Positions 8,533 to 15,370 of a stretch of 19,644 nt of DNA are shown here, piece by piece. The DNA is taken from positions 1-19,644 of the forward strand of contig JAQUEZ010000104.1 in the NCBI GenBank assembly GCA_028684915.1, written 5' to 3'. The notes under the pieces were generated by a model, which was not told the DNA's origin, did no database searches, and saw nothing but the letters and a program-made list of their open reading frames with translations. The position numbers and the translations under genes are program-made. This DNA is from Desulfobulbus sp. GTDB taxonomy: Bacteria; Desulfobacterota; Desulfobulbia; Desulfobulbales; Desulfobulbaceae. Each line of letters begins with the position of its first letter. Position 1 is the first letter of the stretch.

Positions 8533-8931
8533 TCATGGCTTTTCCGAGTGAGAAATCGCTTTGATCGTACACCTGCGGATGCCTGAAGATGTTGGGTACT
8601 CTATAGTTTCCCCCGTTTTCCGGCCGATAAGCGATGCTCCCATAGACGTCAGGATGGACACTTTGAGCCCCTGTAAATCAGCATCTTCAGGAAAAACCAA
8701 CATTAGGCCAAACACCTTACCATCGGAAAGATCTTGGAGGAGGACCTGCGAATGAGTGGTGACCACATTGGAAGGCATATTCTCGGCGCTTACCTCGTAG
8801 CCTTGGCTGACATCGTAATGCAGTTTTCGGATTATCTTTCTTTCCTGCTCCTTAAAAAAGTCGCAGAAAATCAATAATTGCTCGATTCGTTTTTTATCCC
8901 TTGCTGTGATGAAAATTGTTTTGCTAAACAA
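8533..8931 (-). CDS. Rnk-like regulator with GreA/GreB C-terminal fold (copy 1)
   Basis: 132 residues. The first third is a small helical region (ITARDKKRIEQLL...). The middle carries NMPSNVVTTHSQVLLQDL, equivalent to the MP-x-DVVTMNS segment of Rnk. The end (MLVFPEDADLQGLKVSILTSMGASLIGRKTGETIEYP) is the FKBP-like GreA/GreB C-terminal domain. Rnk proteins bind RNA polymerase or affect nucleoside diphosphate kinase levels, and lack the Gre coiled-coil that would enter the secondary channel. The start is TTG at 8931 with AAGGGGGTG about 6 nt upstream. It lies 136 bp after the CBS-domain gene on the same strand and is probably cotranscribed from the -24/-12 promoter at 9771-9786. It is more diverged from classic Rnk than the copy at 10542. 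Confidence 0.78.
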   Translation of the reverse strand: MFSKTIFITARDKKRIEQLLIFCDFFKEQERKIIRKLHYDVSQGYEVSAENMPSNVVTTHSQVLLQDLSDGKVFGLMLVFPEDADLQGLKVSILTSMGASLIGRKTGETIEYPTSSGIRRCTIKAISHSEKP

Positions 8932-9067
8932 AAGTTACACCCCCTTGCGATAGTGTCAAATGACGACAAATGGAGTCATCTGTTCCGGAAAAGGACGGCA
9001 ACTGTGCGATCAAACGGTTTTAGTTGCCGGGGCCATCGCTGATAGCCCTTGGGCCGCTTTAGATAAG

Positions 9068-9667
9068 TTACCATCGGTTTCCAGTGGTCCCCATATCGTG
9101 ATCACCCAATTGCGCAAGGGGGCAGGACTTCAAGAAGGTGCTGATTTCTTCGTAAACATCCGCAAACAGGAGCAAGCCTTTTATTTCATTTTTTTGAACC
9201 ACGAACAACGAGTCATGACGGCCTGTGGCAAATAGCCGAAATGCCAACTCCATGGTGTCGTTGGCTCCAATTATGTTGCTGGGGGAGGCTCTCTTGATGT
9301 GCGTGAACATACTGATGCGATGGGCCTTCTGCCAATGTTCCGCTAGGTGATCGCGTCCAGGGAAGAGATATTTTTCCAATTTCTCGAGGAGCGCCATTAA
9401 CAAATCAACAGGCCATCCGCCCATATTCGCCTTTGAACTCTTGCAATGGGACGCAAGAGCCTCGACAATATCGATCGGCGAGAGTTTGCCGATAATGCAC
9501 CCCGCAGCGTCATACCCCAAGATAGTTCTTTGCGTAGATAGGCCTGCCTGACAATGTGCATCTGCTTTTTTCAGTGCAGCTACCGCTTCCATAAGAGAAG
9601 CCCGGCATGAAATACGAGGGAAATTGTCAACCGGATGTATCCATTTTTTTATTTTCAACCTCTCCAA
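9068..9667 (-). CDS. Protein with two CBS domains
   Basis: 199 residues, cytoplasmic. One CBS motif spans about 5-72 (NFPRISCRASLMEAVAALKKA...GCIIGKLSPIDIVEAL) and a second about 122-180 (NIIGANDTMELAFRLFATGRHDSLFVV...IKGLLLFADVYEEI), joined by a helical linker. CBS pairs usually bind adenine nucleotides and control a partner protein or membrane channel; here the pair stands alone, so the partner is unknown. The start is TTG at 9667, with a perfect AGGAGG (9674-9679) 6 nt upstream. It is the first gene of a probable operon with the Rnk-like gene, behind a -24/-12 promoter about 90 bp upstream. Confidence 0.82.
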   Translation of the reverse strand: MERLKIKKWIHPVDNFPRISCRASLMEAVAALKKADAHCQAGLSTQRTILGYDAAGCIIGKLSPIDIVEALASHCKSSKANMGGWPVDLLMALLEKLEKYLFPGRDHLAEHWQKAHRISMFTHIKRASPSNIIGANDTMELAFRLFATGRHDSLFVVQKNEIKGLLLFADVYEEISTFLKSCPLAQLGDHDMGTTGNRW

Positions 9668-9673
9668 ATTTCA

Positions 9674-9679
9674 CCTCCT
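9674..9679 (-). promoter_or_regulatory. Ribosome binding site for TTG start of the CBS gene
   Basis: AGGAGG on the minus strand, 6 nt before the TTG at 9667. It supports a non-ATG start for this gene. Confidence 0.75.
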
Positions 9680-9770
9680 GTGAGAAAAAAATTCAGCAGT
9701 GAGCCTCAAATGTGAATAGCGTGCCGTCATTATCATGGGCGACCTGCATACCGTTATCTTCTCAAAATAA

Positions 9771-9786
9771 AGCATAAACCGTGCCG
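9771..9786 (-). promoter_or_regulatory. Sigma-54 (-24/-12) promoter P2 for the CBS-rnk operon
   Basis: On the minus strand CGGCACGGTTTATGCT keeps GGCACG at -24, a correct 4-base spacer and TGCT at -12. Transcription should start near 9759 and run left into the CBS gene. The nearest dyad copy is at 10278-10310, 509 bp upstream, with a group II intron piece lying between the two. Confidence 0.65.
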
Positions 9787-9815
9787 CAACAAATAGTTCA
9801 CTGGAAAGATTTTGA

Positions 9816-10250
9816 GTGCGGCCGGACAAGGTCGTGTGTTTCAGCGGGTGTGAATCCTGCCCTGGAAGGTTGGCCAACCACCGGGTAGCGAGTTCTTGGA
9901 GGCTTTATGGCAACCTGGAGCTTTAAGCCGACAGACCATAAGCCGAAAGGTTGAAGAGATTGAGCCCCGTAATTTTCCTAGTCGGAAGGACGAAATTGTT
10001 CAACTTGTGGAAGTCAACACAGCCGGTACCGTTAATGGCAAGGTGCTGGATGTTTTCGGGGGTCGGAGACCATGGCATGTTTGACCATTGGAAGTACACA
10101 GCAACCCGAGAGCACGGTTCTGTGAACAATAAAGATAATGTCGATCGCGAGGAAAAACACGTGATTGAAGTGAGAAGAGGACGGGAACTGTCTCAACAAA
10201 CGAACCTGACCGAAGTGCAAGGTGGGATTCATGCACTTTCCCGCATACCG
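9816..10250 (+). ncRNA. Group II intron 5' fragment (domain I and following), no ORF or domain V
   Basis: GTGCG at 9816-9820 fits the GUGYG 5' end of group II introns. The following RNA-like text, with GGGTGTGAATCC near 9845-9856 and TAAGCCGAAAGG near 9939-9950, resembles domain I of bacterial introns as I remember them. No reverse transcriptase and no domain V/VI follows, so this is a 5' remnant. The right boundary is unclear; it must end before the dyad at 10278. The insertion lies only 30 bp upstream of P2. Its relation to the 3' half at 1-843 is unknown. Confidence 0.55.
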
Positions 10251-10277
10251 TGATCCTCTGGCAAAGAAAATAGAAGC

Positions 10278-10310
10278 GGGGCAATCCCGACCACTGAGAA
10301 CTTTTTCCCC
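10278..10310. promoter_or_regulatory. 33-bp dyad, probable enhancer-binding site (copy 2)
   Basis: GGGGCAA and CCCC flank the core GACCACTG with exactly the same spacing as copy 1; 24 of 33 positions match. It is centred at 10294. The right half of the core is weaker (TGA for TGG). It lies between the divergent CBS-rnk operon (left) and the second rnk gene (right) and could serve either or both. Confidence 0.55.
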
Positions 10311-10405
10311 ATTCCTGGTGTGCTCATGTCGGTGAGGGAAGGTTGTTCTGTCTGTTGCAATCTGCACCTTACTTATTAAAACGGCTTGCGCCGGTGCATC
10401 GTTAA

Positions 10406-10421
10406 GGGCAAGGTAGCTTCA
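10406..10421 (+). promoter_or_regulatory. Weak or decayed -24/-12-like sequence before rnk
   Basis: GGGCAAGGTAGCTTCA lines up with P1 (GGCA, spacer ending GTAG or ATAG) and is 113 bp from the centre of dyad copy 2. The -12 GC is replaced by TC, so activity is doubtful. It is listed because position and spacer agree with the two strong sites. Confidence 0.25.
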
Positions 10422-10541
10422 GAAAACTCACCTCAAGGTGTAAAACAAAACATTGATCACAAACAGGGCTAGATGTAGAGATGAATGATTGAATGCAATC
10501 GCAGATTTTTTTTATTAAACGTTAATATAAATGGAGGGGCA

Positions 10542-10949
10542 ATGAGACCAAACATTATTATTTCATCGCTTGACGCAGAAAGATTGGGAGCACTCCTTGC
10601 ATCCTTGCCTGCAAATGCGTTCCCGTGTAGTGAAGACTTGGAAGATGAATTGTATCGTGCTGAAATTCGAGAGCCAAAGGATATCCCGCCAACTGTCGTG
10701 ACGATGAATTCCACCGTTCGATTCAGAATTGCGCCTTCAAAGGAAGAGTTCTGCTTACGATTAGTCTATCCCCAGGATGTCGATGTCAGCGATGGCACCA
10801 TTTCAATACTTGCGCCTGTGGGAAGTGCCCTTCTTGGCCTTTCCCAAGGAGATGAAATTGAGTGGCCGAAACCAGGAGGCGGGGTATTAAAAGTAAAGAT
10901 TGAAGAAATCACCTATCAACCCGAACGTTCTGGTGAGTACCACCGTTGA
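10542..10949 (+). CDS. rnk: Rnk, nucleoside diphosphate kinase regulator (copy 2)
   Basis: About 135 residues from the ATG at 10542, which has GGAGGGG at 10533-10539; the upstream ATG at 10485 would add 19 unrelated residues. The N-terminus (IIISSLDAERLGALLASLP) and the DIPPTVVTMNSTVRFR segment are classic Rnk. The C-terminal half (LRLVYPQDVDVSDGTISILAPVGSALLGLSQGDEIEWPKPGG) is the GreA/GreB FKBP-like domain. In other bacteria Rnk affects Ndk levels and interacts with RNA polymerase; here its role is inferred only from family. It is transcribed away from the CBS-rnk1 operon. Confidence 0.9.
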   Translation: MRPNIIISSLDAERLGALLASLPANAFPCSEDLEDELYRAEIREPKDIPPTVVTMNSTVRFRIAPSKEEFCLRLVYPQDVDVSDGTISILAPVGSALLGLSQGDEIEWPKPGGGVLKVKIEEITYQPERSGEYHR

Positions 10950-11220
10950 CGCCCGACTTTTTGTGGAGGTTGTTATCTTGATGCTCAACCACTTCAAGGA
11001 CCTCAAAGTTAGACAAGCAAAGCAGTTTCGTGATAGTCTTCACCTGCATCGGGTTTTTCCTTTCTTCATGGGTTCTGTCGGTAACAAAACCATAGCAGAG
11101 AAAGCAGGAATCCGATGCACCATTTGATGGAAAAATCGGTTTTCCCTCCTCTTTCAACTTTTTTAGGAAAGAACCGAAATCATAGAATGACAGCTTATTT
11201 TAATCTAGTTGAGGACTTTG
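10950..11220. other. Intergenic stretch between rnk and mgtC
   Basis: About 270 bp with short open frames on both strands (for example 10909-11157 on the minus strand) that have no ribosome site or family resemblance. GAGG at 11211-11214 belongs to the mgtC start. Nothing else is recognised. Confidence 0.35.
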
Positions 11221-11696
11221 ATGGATCCAATCTATATTGATGTTTCAACCCGCCTTGTCGGCGCTCTTGTAGTCGGGGGCATAATAGTAGGCTTTGAGCG
11301 AAGTTTTCATGGGCTTCCTGCCGGATTTCGTACACACACATTAGTATGCTTGGCATCAAGTCTCTTGATGTTGGTGACATATTATCAGTGGAAATGGATG
11401 CCAGGTACGCCGATTGATACTGTCCGTACCGATCCGACACGAATGGCTCAAGGGATAATGACAGGTATAGGTTTCCCTGGTGCGGGCGTAATTATAAAGA
11501 AGGTCTCAGTGTTAGGGGATTAACTACTTCCGCTTCAATATGGATCACGGCAGCGATAGGTATTCTCATCGGTGTGGGGTTTTATTTTCCAGCAGTAATT
11601 GCAACCATACTTACCCTTGGGACCCTATCGATATTTCGCTGGATAGAAGCTAAGGTGCCTTCTAACTTCTATGCACATCATAGCATTTCTTCCTGA
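11221..11696 (+). pseudogene. mgtC: mgtC/SapB-family membrane protein gene with one frameshift
   Basis: The frame from ATG 11221 (GAGG 6 nt upstream) gives the MgtC N-terminus: VGALVVGGIIVGFERSFHGLPAGFRTHTLVCLASSLLML, then QGIMTGIGFPGAGVIIK, where it shifts and stops at 11521-11523. The next frame continues exactly where the family would, EGLSVRGLTTSASIWITAAIGILIGVGFYFPAVIATILTL, ending at 11696. Restoring one A in the AAAG run at 11496-11499 would rejoin both parts into about 159 residues. The usually invariant GIGFLGAG also carries Pro for Leu. MgtC proteins act in low-magnesium or acid survival and affect membrane ATP synthase. The break may be real decay, a sequencing error in a short A run, or recoding; decay is the simplest reading next to so much IS debris. 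Confidence 0.82.
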
Positions 11697-11775
11697 ATCA
11701 GTGAAAAAACATCAATAAAGAAGCTCAAATTCTCCAGTTAATGCATTGAAATTTTTATAAAAATATTGCAATATC

Positions 11776-11805
11776 CACCTGTCCCGAAAATTCACTCGAC
11801 AGGTG
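11776..11805 (+). repeat. Inverted repeat covering the transposase ribosome site
   Basis: CACCTGTC (11776-11783) and GACAGGTG (11798-11805) are perfect 8-bp arms with a 14-nt loop. The right arm contains AGGTG, the presumed ribosome site of the transposase ATG at 11811. In RNA the hairpin would hide that site, a known way for IS elements to limit transposase made by read-through. The left end of the IS probably lies at or just before this repeat. Confidence 0.5.
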
Positions 11806-11810
11806 AAAAC

Positions 11811-13136
11811 ATGAAGCGATTGATCCTGGAACAAAGCAGCGACGAATTCTACACCAGCCACTCCGGGCTGGCCCTGGCCGGGGCCTGCATCAACCGGTAC
11901 AGCGACCTTGGCCGTCAGGTTGGCAGAGTGGCCAAGGGGAGCGCATATTGCCGAGGTCGATATCCTTCGCAGCTATCTTGGTTTGCTCTGTCTGGGCAAA
12001 AGCGATTACCAAGCCATTACCGCCATGCAGGAGGACGAGTATTTCAAGCGTGCCCTGGGTATCGTCCGGATGCCGTCGGTCGAGCGGTTGCGTCAGCGAT
12101 TGGACGAAGCCGGGGCCACCCTTGTCCCGGTTATCAATAGATGTTCACGAACCATGATCAAACGACTGAACGCACCCATCACCGGCTACAAGAGCGGTCT
12201 TGTCCCTCTGGATGTGGATGTTTTCCCCCAGGATAACTCCAAAACCAAGGAGGAAGGCGTTAGTCGCACCTACAAAAATTACGATGGCTATGCGCCCATT
12301 GCTGCCTATCTCGGTATGGAGGGCTGGTGCCTGGAGGTGGAGCTCCGGCCGGGGAGCCAGCATAGCCAGAATGGGTTTGTTGGCTTTGTCAAACGGGCGA
12401 TTGCAGAAGCACAAGAACTGATCAAGCAGCCCATGCTGCTTCGCGCCGACGCGGGCAATGTGATGCCATTGAGACCTTGGTCGCTTTGGAAGACGCCGAG
12501 AACACGCACTACATCGTCAAATGGAATCCCCGGAGAAGCGACATCGTTGCCTGGCGGGACAAGGTGTTTGCCCAAGGGCCGGTGTCCAGAGCTGGGAAGC
12601 AAATGTGTACCATTGTCGTCGAGGAGCGCCAGACGATTGAAGAAAAAAACTATATGTTCAAGCGAATCGTTCGGGTGATCGAGCGGACCATCATCGACAA
12701 AAACGGCCAGTTTCTCATAGCTCCGGAGATCACCCTTGAGGGCTGGTGGAGCGATCTTGCGCTAGCACCGGAAGATACTATCGAACTCTATCGGCAGCAT
12801 GCGACCTCGGAGCAGTTCCATAGCGAGTTCAAGACCGATCTGGATCTTGAATGGTTGCCAAGCGGCAAGTTCGCCACCAATGCATTGGTGATGGCTTTGG
12901 GTGCCTTTGCCTATAACATCCTCCGCTTCATCGGACAAACGGGCCTGATCGCCTCTTTTGGATCGGTGAGGCATTCGGCAAAACGCAGACGCTTGCGCAC
13001 AGTGATCCAAGAGTTGGTGTATCTGGCCGCTCGGCTGATCACCACCGGTCGGCGATTAAAGCTGCGCTTCAGCCGGCATTGCCCGGCCTTCAACGCTTTC
13101 AGCGTGGTGTACGCGCGGCTAGCGCCGGCCAGCTAA
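11811..13136 (+). pseudogene. IS1380-type DDE transposase with two frameshifts
   Basis: Three frames join into one transposase of about 440 residues. Frame one runs from ATG 11811 (MKRLILEQSSDEFYTSHSGLALAG). The shift near 11937-11940, in a GGGG run, leads to frame two (HIAEVDILRSYLGLLCLGKSDYQAI). The shift near 12460-12464 leads to frame three (ETLVALEDAENTHYIVKWNPRR), which ends at 13136. Catalytic candidates are the Asp residues in LDVDVFPQDNSKTKEEG, the Asp in LLRADAGN, and the Glu in SEQFHSEFKTDLDLEWLPSGKFATN, as in IS1380/IS4-like enzymes. Two frameshifts mean it is very probably inactive. No terminal inverted repeat could be matched at the right-hand side, so the element may also be truncated. 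Confidence 0.82.
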
Positions 13137-13311
13137 AGGAAAAACATGAGTCAATGGGCACGACAGAGGATAACTGCGCATTCGCTTCGCCAAATTTCGA
13201 ATTTTTCAATGAACAAAGCGCTAACATGGCCGTAGCGTTCGGCTTATAACCAACAGCATCAGCCCGCAAGGCTGAAAATCGCCCCCGACAGACATAGAAG
13301 GGGAGATCTGA

Positions 13312-13551
13312 CTGAGGGCGTCACGGATTCAGGTCATCCTGTGGAACACAGTATATTTGGGCCGAGTTGTTGATCATTTACGTTTGCATGATGAATCCCC
13401 AGCTATCACTGACCTTGCTCATCTCTCGCCACTTGGTTGGGAACATATCAATTTAACGGGAGATTATCACTTGGATGCAGAACAATTATTCAGGCTAAAT
13501 CAGTTCCGGCCACTTGGTGTCAAAGATGTTGAAGTGGATTTGGCCGCTTAG
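13312..13551 (+). pseudogene. tnpA: Tn3-family transposase, C-terminal fragment
   Basis: After a stop at 13309 the frame reads LRASRIQVILWNTVYLGRVVDHLR...LAHLSPLGWEHINLTGDY, the conserved C-terminal block of Tn3-type TnpA (about 980 residues when complete). Only about 79 residues remain. A short piece before ILWNTVYL also seems lost, and the last 25 residues diverge from the usual end. The IS1380 element lies directly upstream, so the deletion may have come with that insertion. Confidence 0.75.
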
Positions 13552-13800
13552 AGTACGTAAAATTCCGTTTCGTGTCTTGTCCCCTTAATGGCGGGTCGGC
13601 TACCGCATTGCGTTTTTCGAGACATGCTCAACGTTCACTGCACGTTACGGCCTGCATGCTCGCCAAGTCACTTAATGACCCTCTACATCGAAGGCTTCAG
13701 CCGTTTCGTTGGCCCTCACGGCTGCTCTGATTGCTACCGGCTGGAGCGAAAGTTGCCGGATGGGATTTGCACCCACTGAACGACCGTGCCATTCCACTGC
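13552..13800 (-). ncRNA. Probable group II intron 5' fragment on minus strand
   Basis: Read on the minus strand, GTGGGTGCAAATCCCATCC (about 13757-13775), followed by CCGGTAGC and GAGCAGCCGTGAGGG, resembles domain I of bacterial group II introns as I remember them. There is no reverse transcriptase and no domain V. The 5' GUGYG end is not clearly preserved near 13800. The left edge meets the tnpA fragment near 13551. It is named from memory of intron sequences and needs a covariance-model check. Confidence 0.4.
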
Positions 13801-13929
13801 GCAAATTATTAAGTACGTCAATCAATTGTTTTCAACAAATCCAGGACAACCATCAAGGGGTTGGCTCCATGCTCGGACGACCCGATCTTCCCGGTTGCCT
13901 CCAAATCGGCAGATTGCGGTTCGCCAGGT

Positions 13930-13962
13930 GAGGAAAACCGAACCACTGGTCGATAATTCCTC
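13930..13962. promoter_or_regulatory. 33-bp dyad, probable enhancer-binding site (copy 3)
   Basis: GAGG (13930-13933) mirrors CCTC (13959-13962) and ACCA mirrors TGGT around the C at 13946. Compared with copy 1, both outer arms have changed together (GGGG/CCCC to GAGG/CCTC), so symmetry itself is conserved. The centre is 159 bp upstream of the -24 GG of P3. Confidence 0.65.
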
Positions 13963-14103
13963 GGTGCACCGCCCCTAAAAGCTTCACGAGTAAGGCCGTT
14001 CGCTCCTTCCGCACAGCAGATCATCCCGCTCAAACATCGACCCGGCCGCGATCCGCGTTCAAGTCACTGTCCAGGGCACTGCGTTCCCTGTCACGAAACA
14101 TTT

Positions 14104-14119
14104 TGGCATGATAGTTGCT
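14104..14119 (+). promoter_or_regulatory. Sigma-54 (-24/-12) promoter P3 for hflK-hflC
   Basis: TGGCATGATAGTTGCT matches TGGCACG-N4-TTGCW with one change (C to T), followed by a T run. The spacer and -12 box are identical to P1. The predicted start near 14131 leaves a leader of about 56 nt before the HflK-like gene. Confidence 0.8.
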
Positions 14120-14186
14120 TTTTTGTTAATTTATTAGTTTCTCGATTAACCTTTTAAGTCAGGTTCAGCAACTGGAGCCATTATTT

Positions 14187-15308
14187 ATGCCAATGAATGA
14201 ACAGCCCCCTTGGGGACAGAAAAAGAAAACCCCAGAACCGGAAGATTTCCTAACTGTTCTTGTCCAAAAAATTAGAGACTCCTTTGCTGGAAACAAACAA
14301 AAACCGATTCAAAATGGACCGGATGCTCCCCCGACCGAGAAGCCACCGACCCTTCTCGCAAGCGTTAGTAAAATAACCGCGATCGTGGCGATGGCTATCG
14401 CCCTACAAACCGTCTTTTCTAGCTTCTACACTATCAAACCGGGTGAGGTTGGCATCATCTTGCGCTTAGGAAAATACACCCGTACGGCACAATCCGGTCT
14501 CCATTTCAAATTTCCCTATCTGGAAGAGCTGGCCAAGGTTGATGTCGAAAGCGTCCGCAAGGAGGAGTTCGGATTTCGTACCCGCACACAAAACGTAAAT
14601 ACCGCCTTCGACCGCAAAGGGTATGACATGGAAGCACTCATGCTCACCGGTAACAAAGATGTGATCGAAGTCGCCTGGATTGTCCAATATAAGATCAGCG
14701 ATCCGGTGAATTACCTCTTCAAGGTGCGCGATGTTTCCCAGATGGTCCGTGATGGCTCAGAAACCGTCACCCGGCGGATTGTCGGCAACATGGATTTTGA
14801 TTATGTGCTCAGCAACCGTGAGGTGCTGGCCGCCAGTGCCAAAAAAGAACTGCAGAGCCAGATGGATCGGCTGCAATGCGGCATCACCCTCGTTACCCTC
14901 CAACTCCTGGACATCAATCCTCCTGAACAGGTAAAACCGGCCTTCAACGAGGTCAATGAGGCAGACCAGGATATGAAGAGGCTGATCAACGAAGCGGAGG
15001 AGACCTACAATAAGGTCATCCCCAAGGCAGGGGGGACCGCCAAACAAATTATTGAAGAATCCCGAGGGTATGCGGCGGAGAGGATCAACCGGGCCAAAGG
15101 TGAGACCAATCGGTTCAAGGCAATTATCAAAGAATACCAGGGAGCTGAAGAGGTCACCCGACAACGGATGTATCTTGAGGCAATGCAGGAGATCCTTCCT
15201 CATGTCGAACATGTCTACGTTATGGATAAAAACCAGCAAAACTTCCTGCCTCTTCTTGATCTATCTAGGAAAATCGACAAGAAACCTCCAGCAACTGAGA
15301 TCAAGTAA
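14187..15308 (+). CDS. hflK: HflK-like SPFH (band 7) membrane protein
   Basis: 373 residues. A Pro-rich cytoplasmic N-terminus is followed by one membrane segment at about 60-80 and then the SPFH/band 7 domain (YTIKPGEVGIILRLGKYTRTAQSGLHFKFPYLEEL..., about 81-270), and a long charged helix typical of HflK (EADQDMKRLINEAEETYNKVIPKAGGTAKQIIEESRGYAAERINRAKGE). HflK pairs with HflC to form a cage that encloses and controls the FtsH protease at the membrane. It is shorter than the E. coli protein (about 419 residues). The start ATG 14187 has GGAG at 14174-14177 with a 9-nt spacer. Control by sigma-54 through P3 is unusual for this family and, if it holds, ties the gene to the two-component system at the left of the window. 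Confidence 0.9.
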   Translation: MPMNEQPPWGQKKKTPEPEDFLTVLVQKIRDSFAGNKQKPIQNGPDAPPTEKPPTLLASVSKITAIVAMAIALQTVFSSFYTIKPGEVGIILRLGKYTRTAQSGLHFKFPYLEELAKVDVESVRKEEFGFRTRTQNVNTAFDRKGYDMEALMLTGNKDVIEVAWIVQYKISDPVNYLFKVRDVSQMVRDGSETVTRRIVGNMDFDYVLSNREVLAASAKKELQSQMDRLQCGITLVTLQLLDINPPEQVKPAFNEVNEADQDMKRLINEAEETYNKVIPKAGGTAKQIIEESRGYAAERINRAKGETNRFKAIIKEYQGAEEVTRQRMYLEAMQEILPHVEHVYVMDKNQQNFLPLLDLSRKIDKKPPATEIK

Positions 15309-15370
15309 CTACACCCACATCCCTTGCGGGACTCACTGTCCTTAGGACTTTTTAATCGACACGACACCCT

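Noticed and set aside
9081..9092. CCAGTGGTCC, like the core of the regulatory dyad
   Set aside because: The outer GRGG and CCYC arms are absent at the required spacing, and it lies in the CBS coding sequence.
10098..10120. GAGCACGGTTC-like text resembling intron domain V
   Set aside because: The opposing strand of the domain V stem and the AGC triad arrangement are not present.
10909..11157. Minus-strand open frame with several cysteines
   Set aside because: It overlaps the end of rnk, lacks a ribosome site and the Cys spacing fits no known motif.
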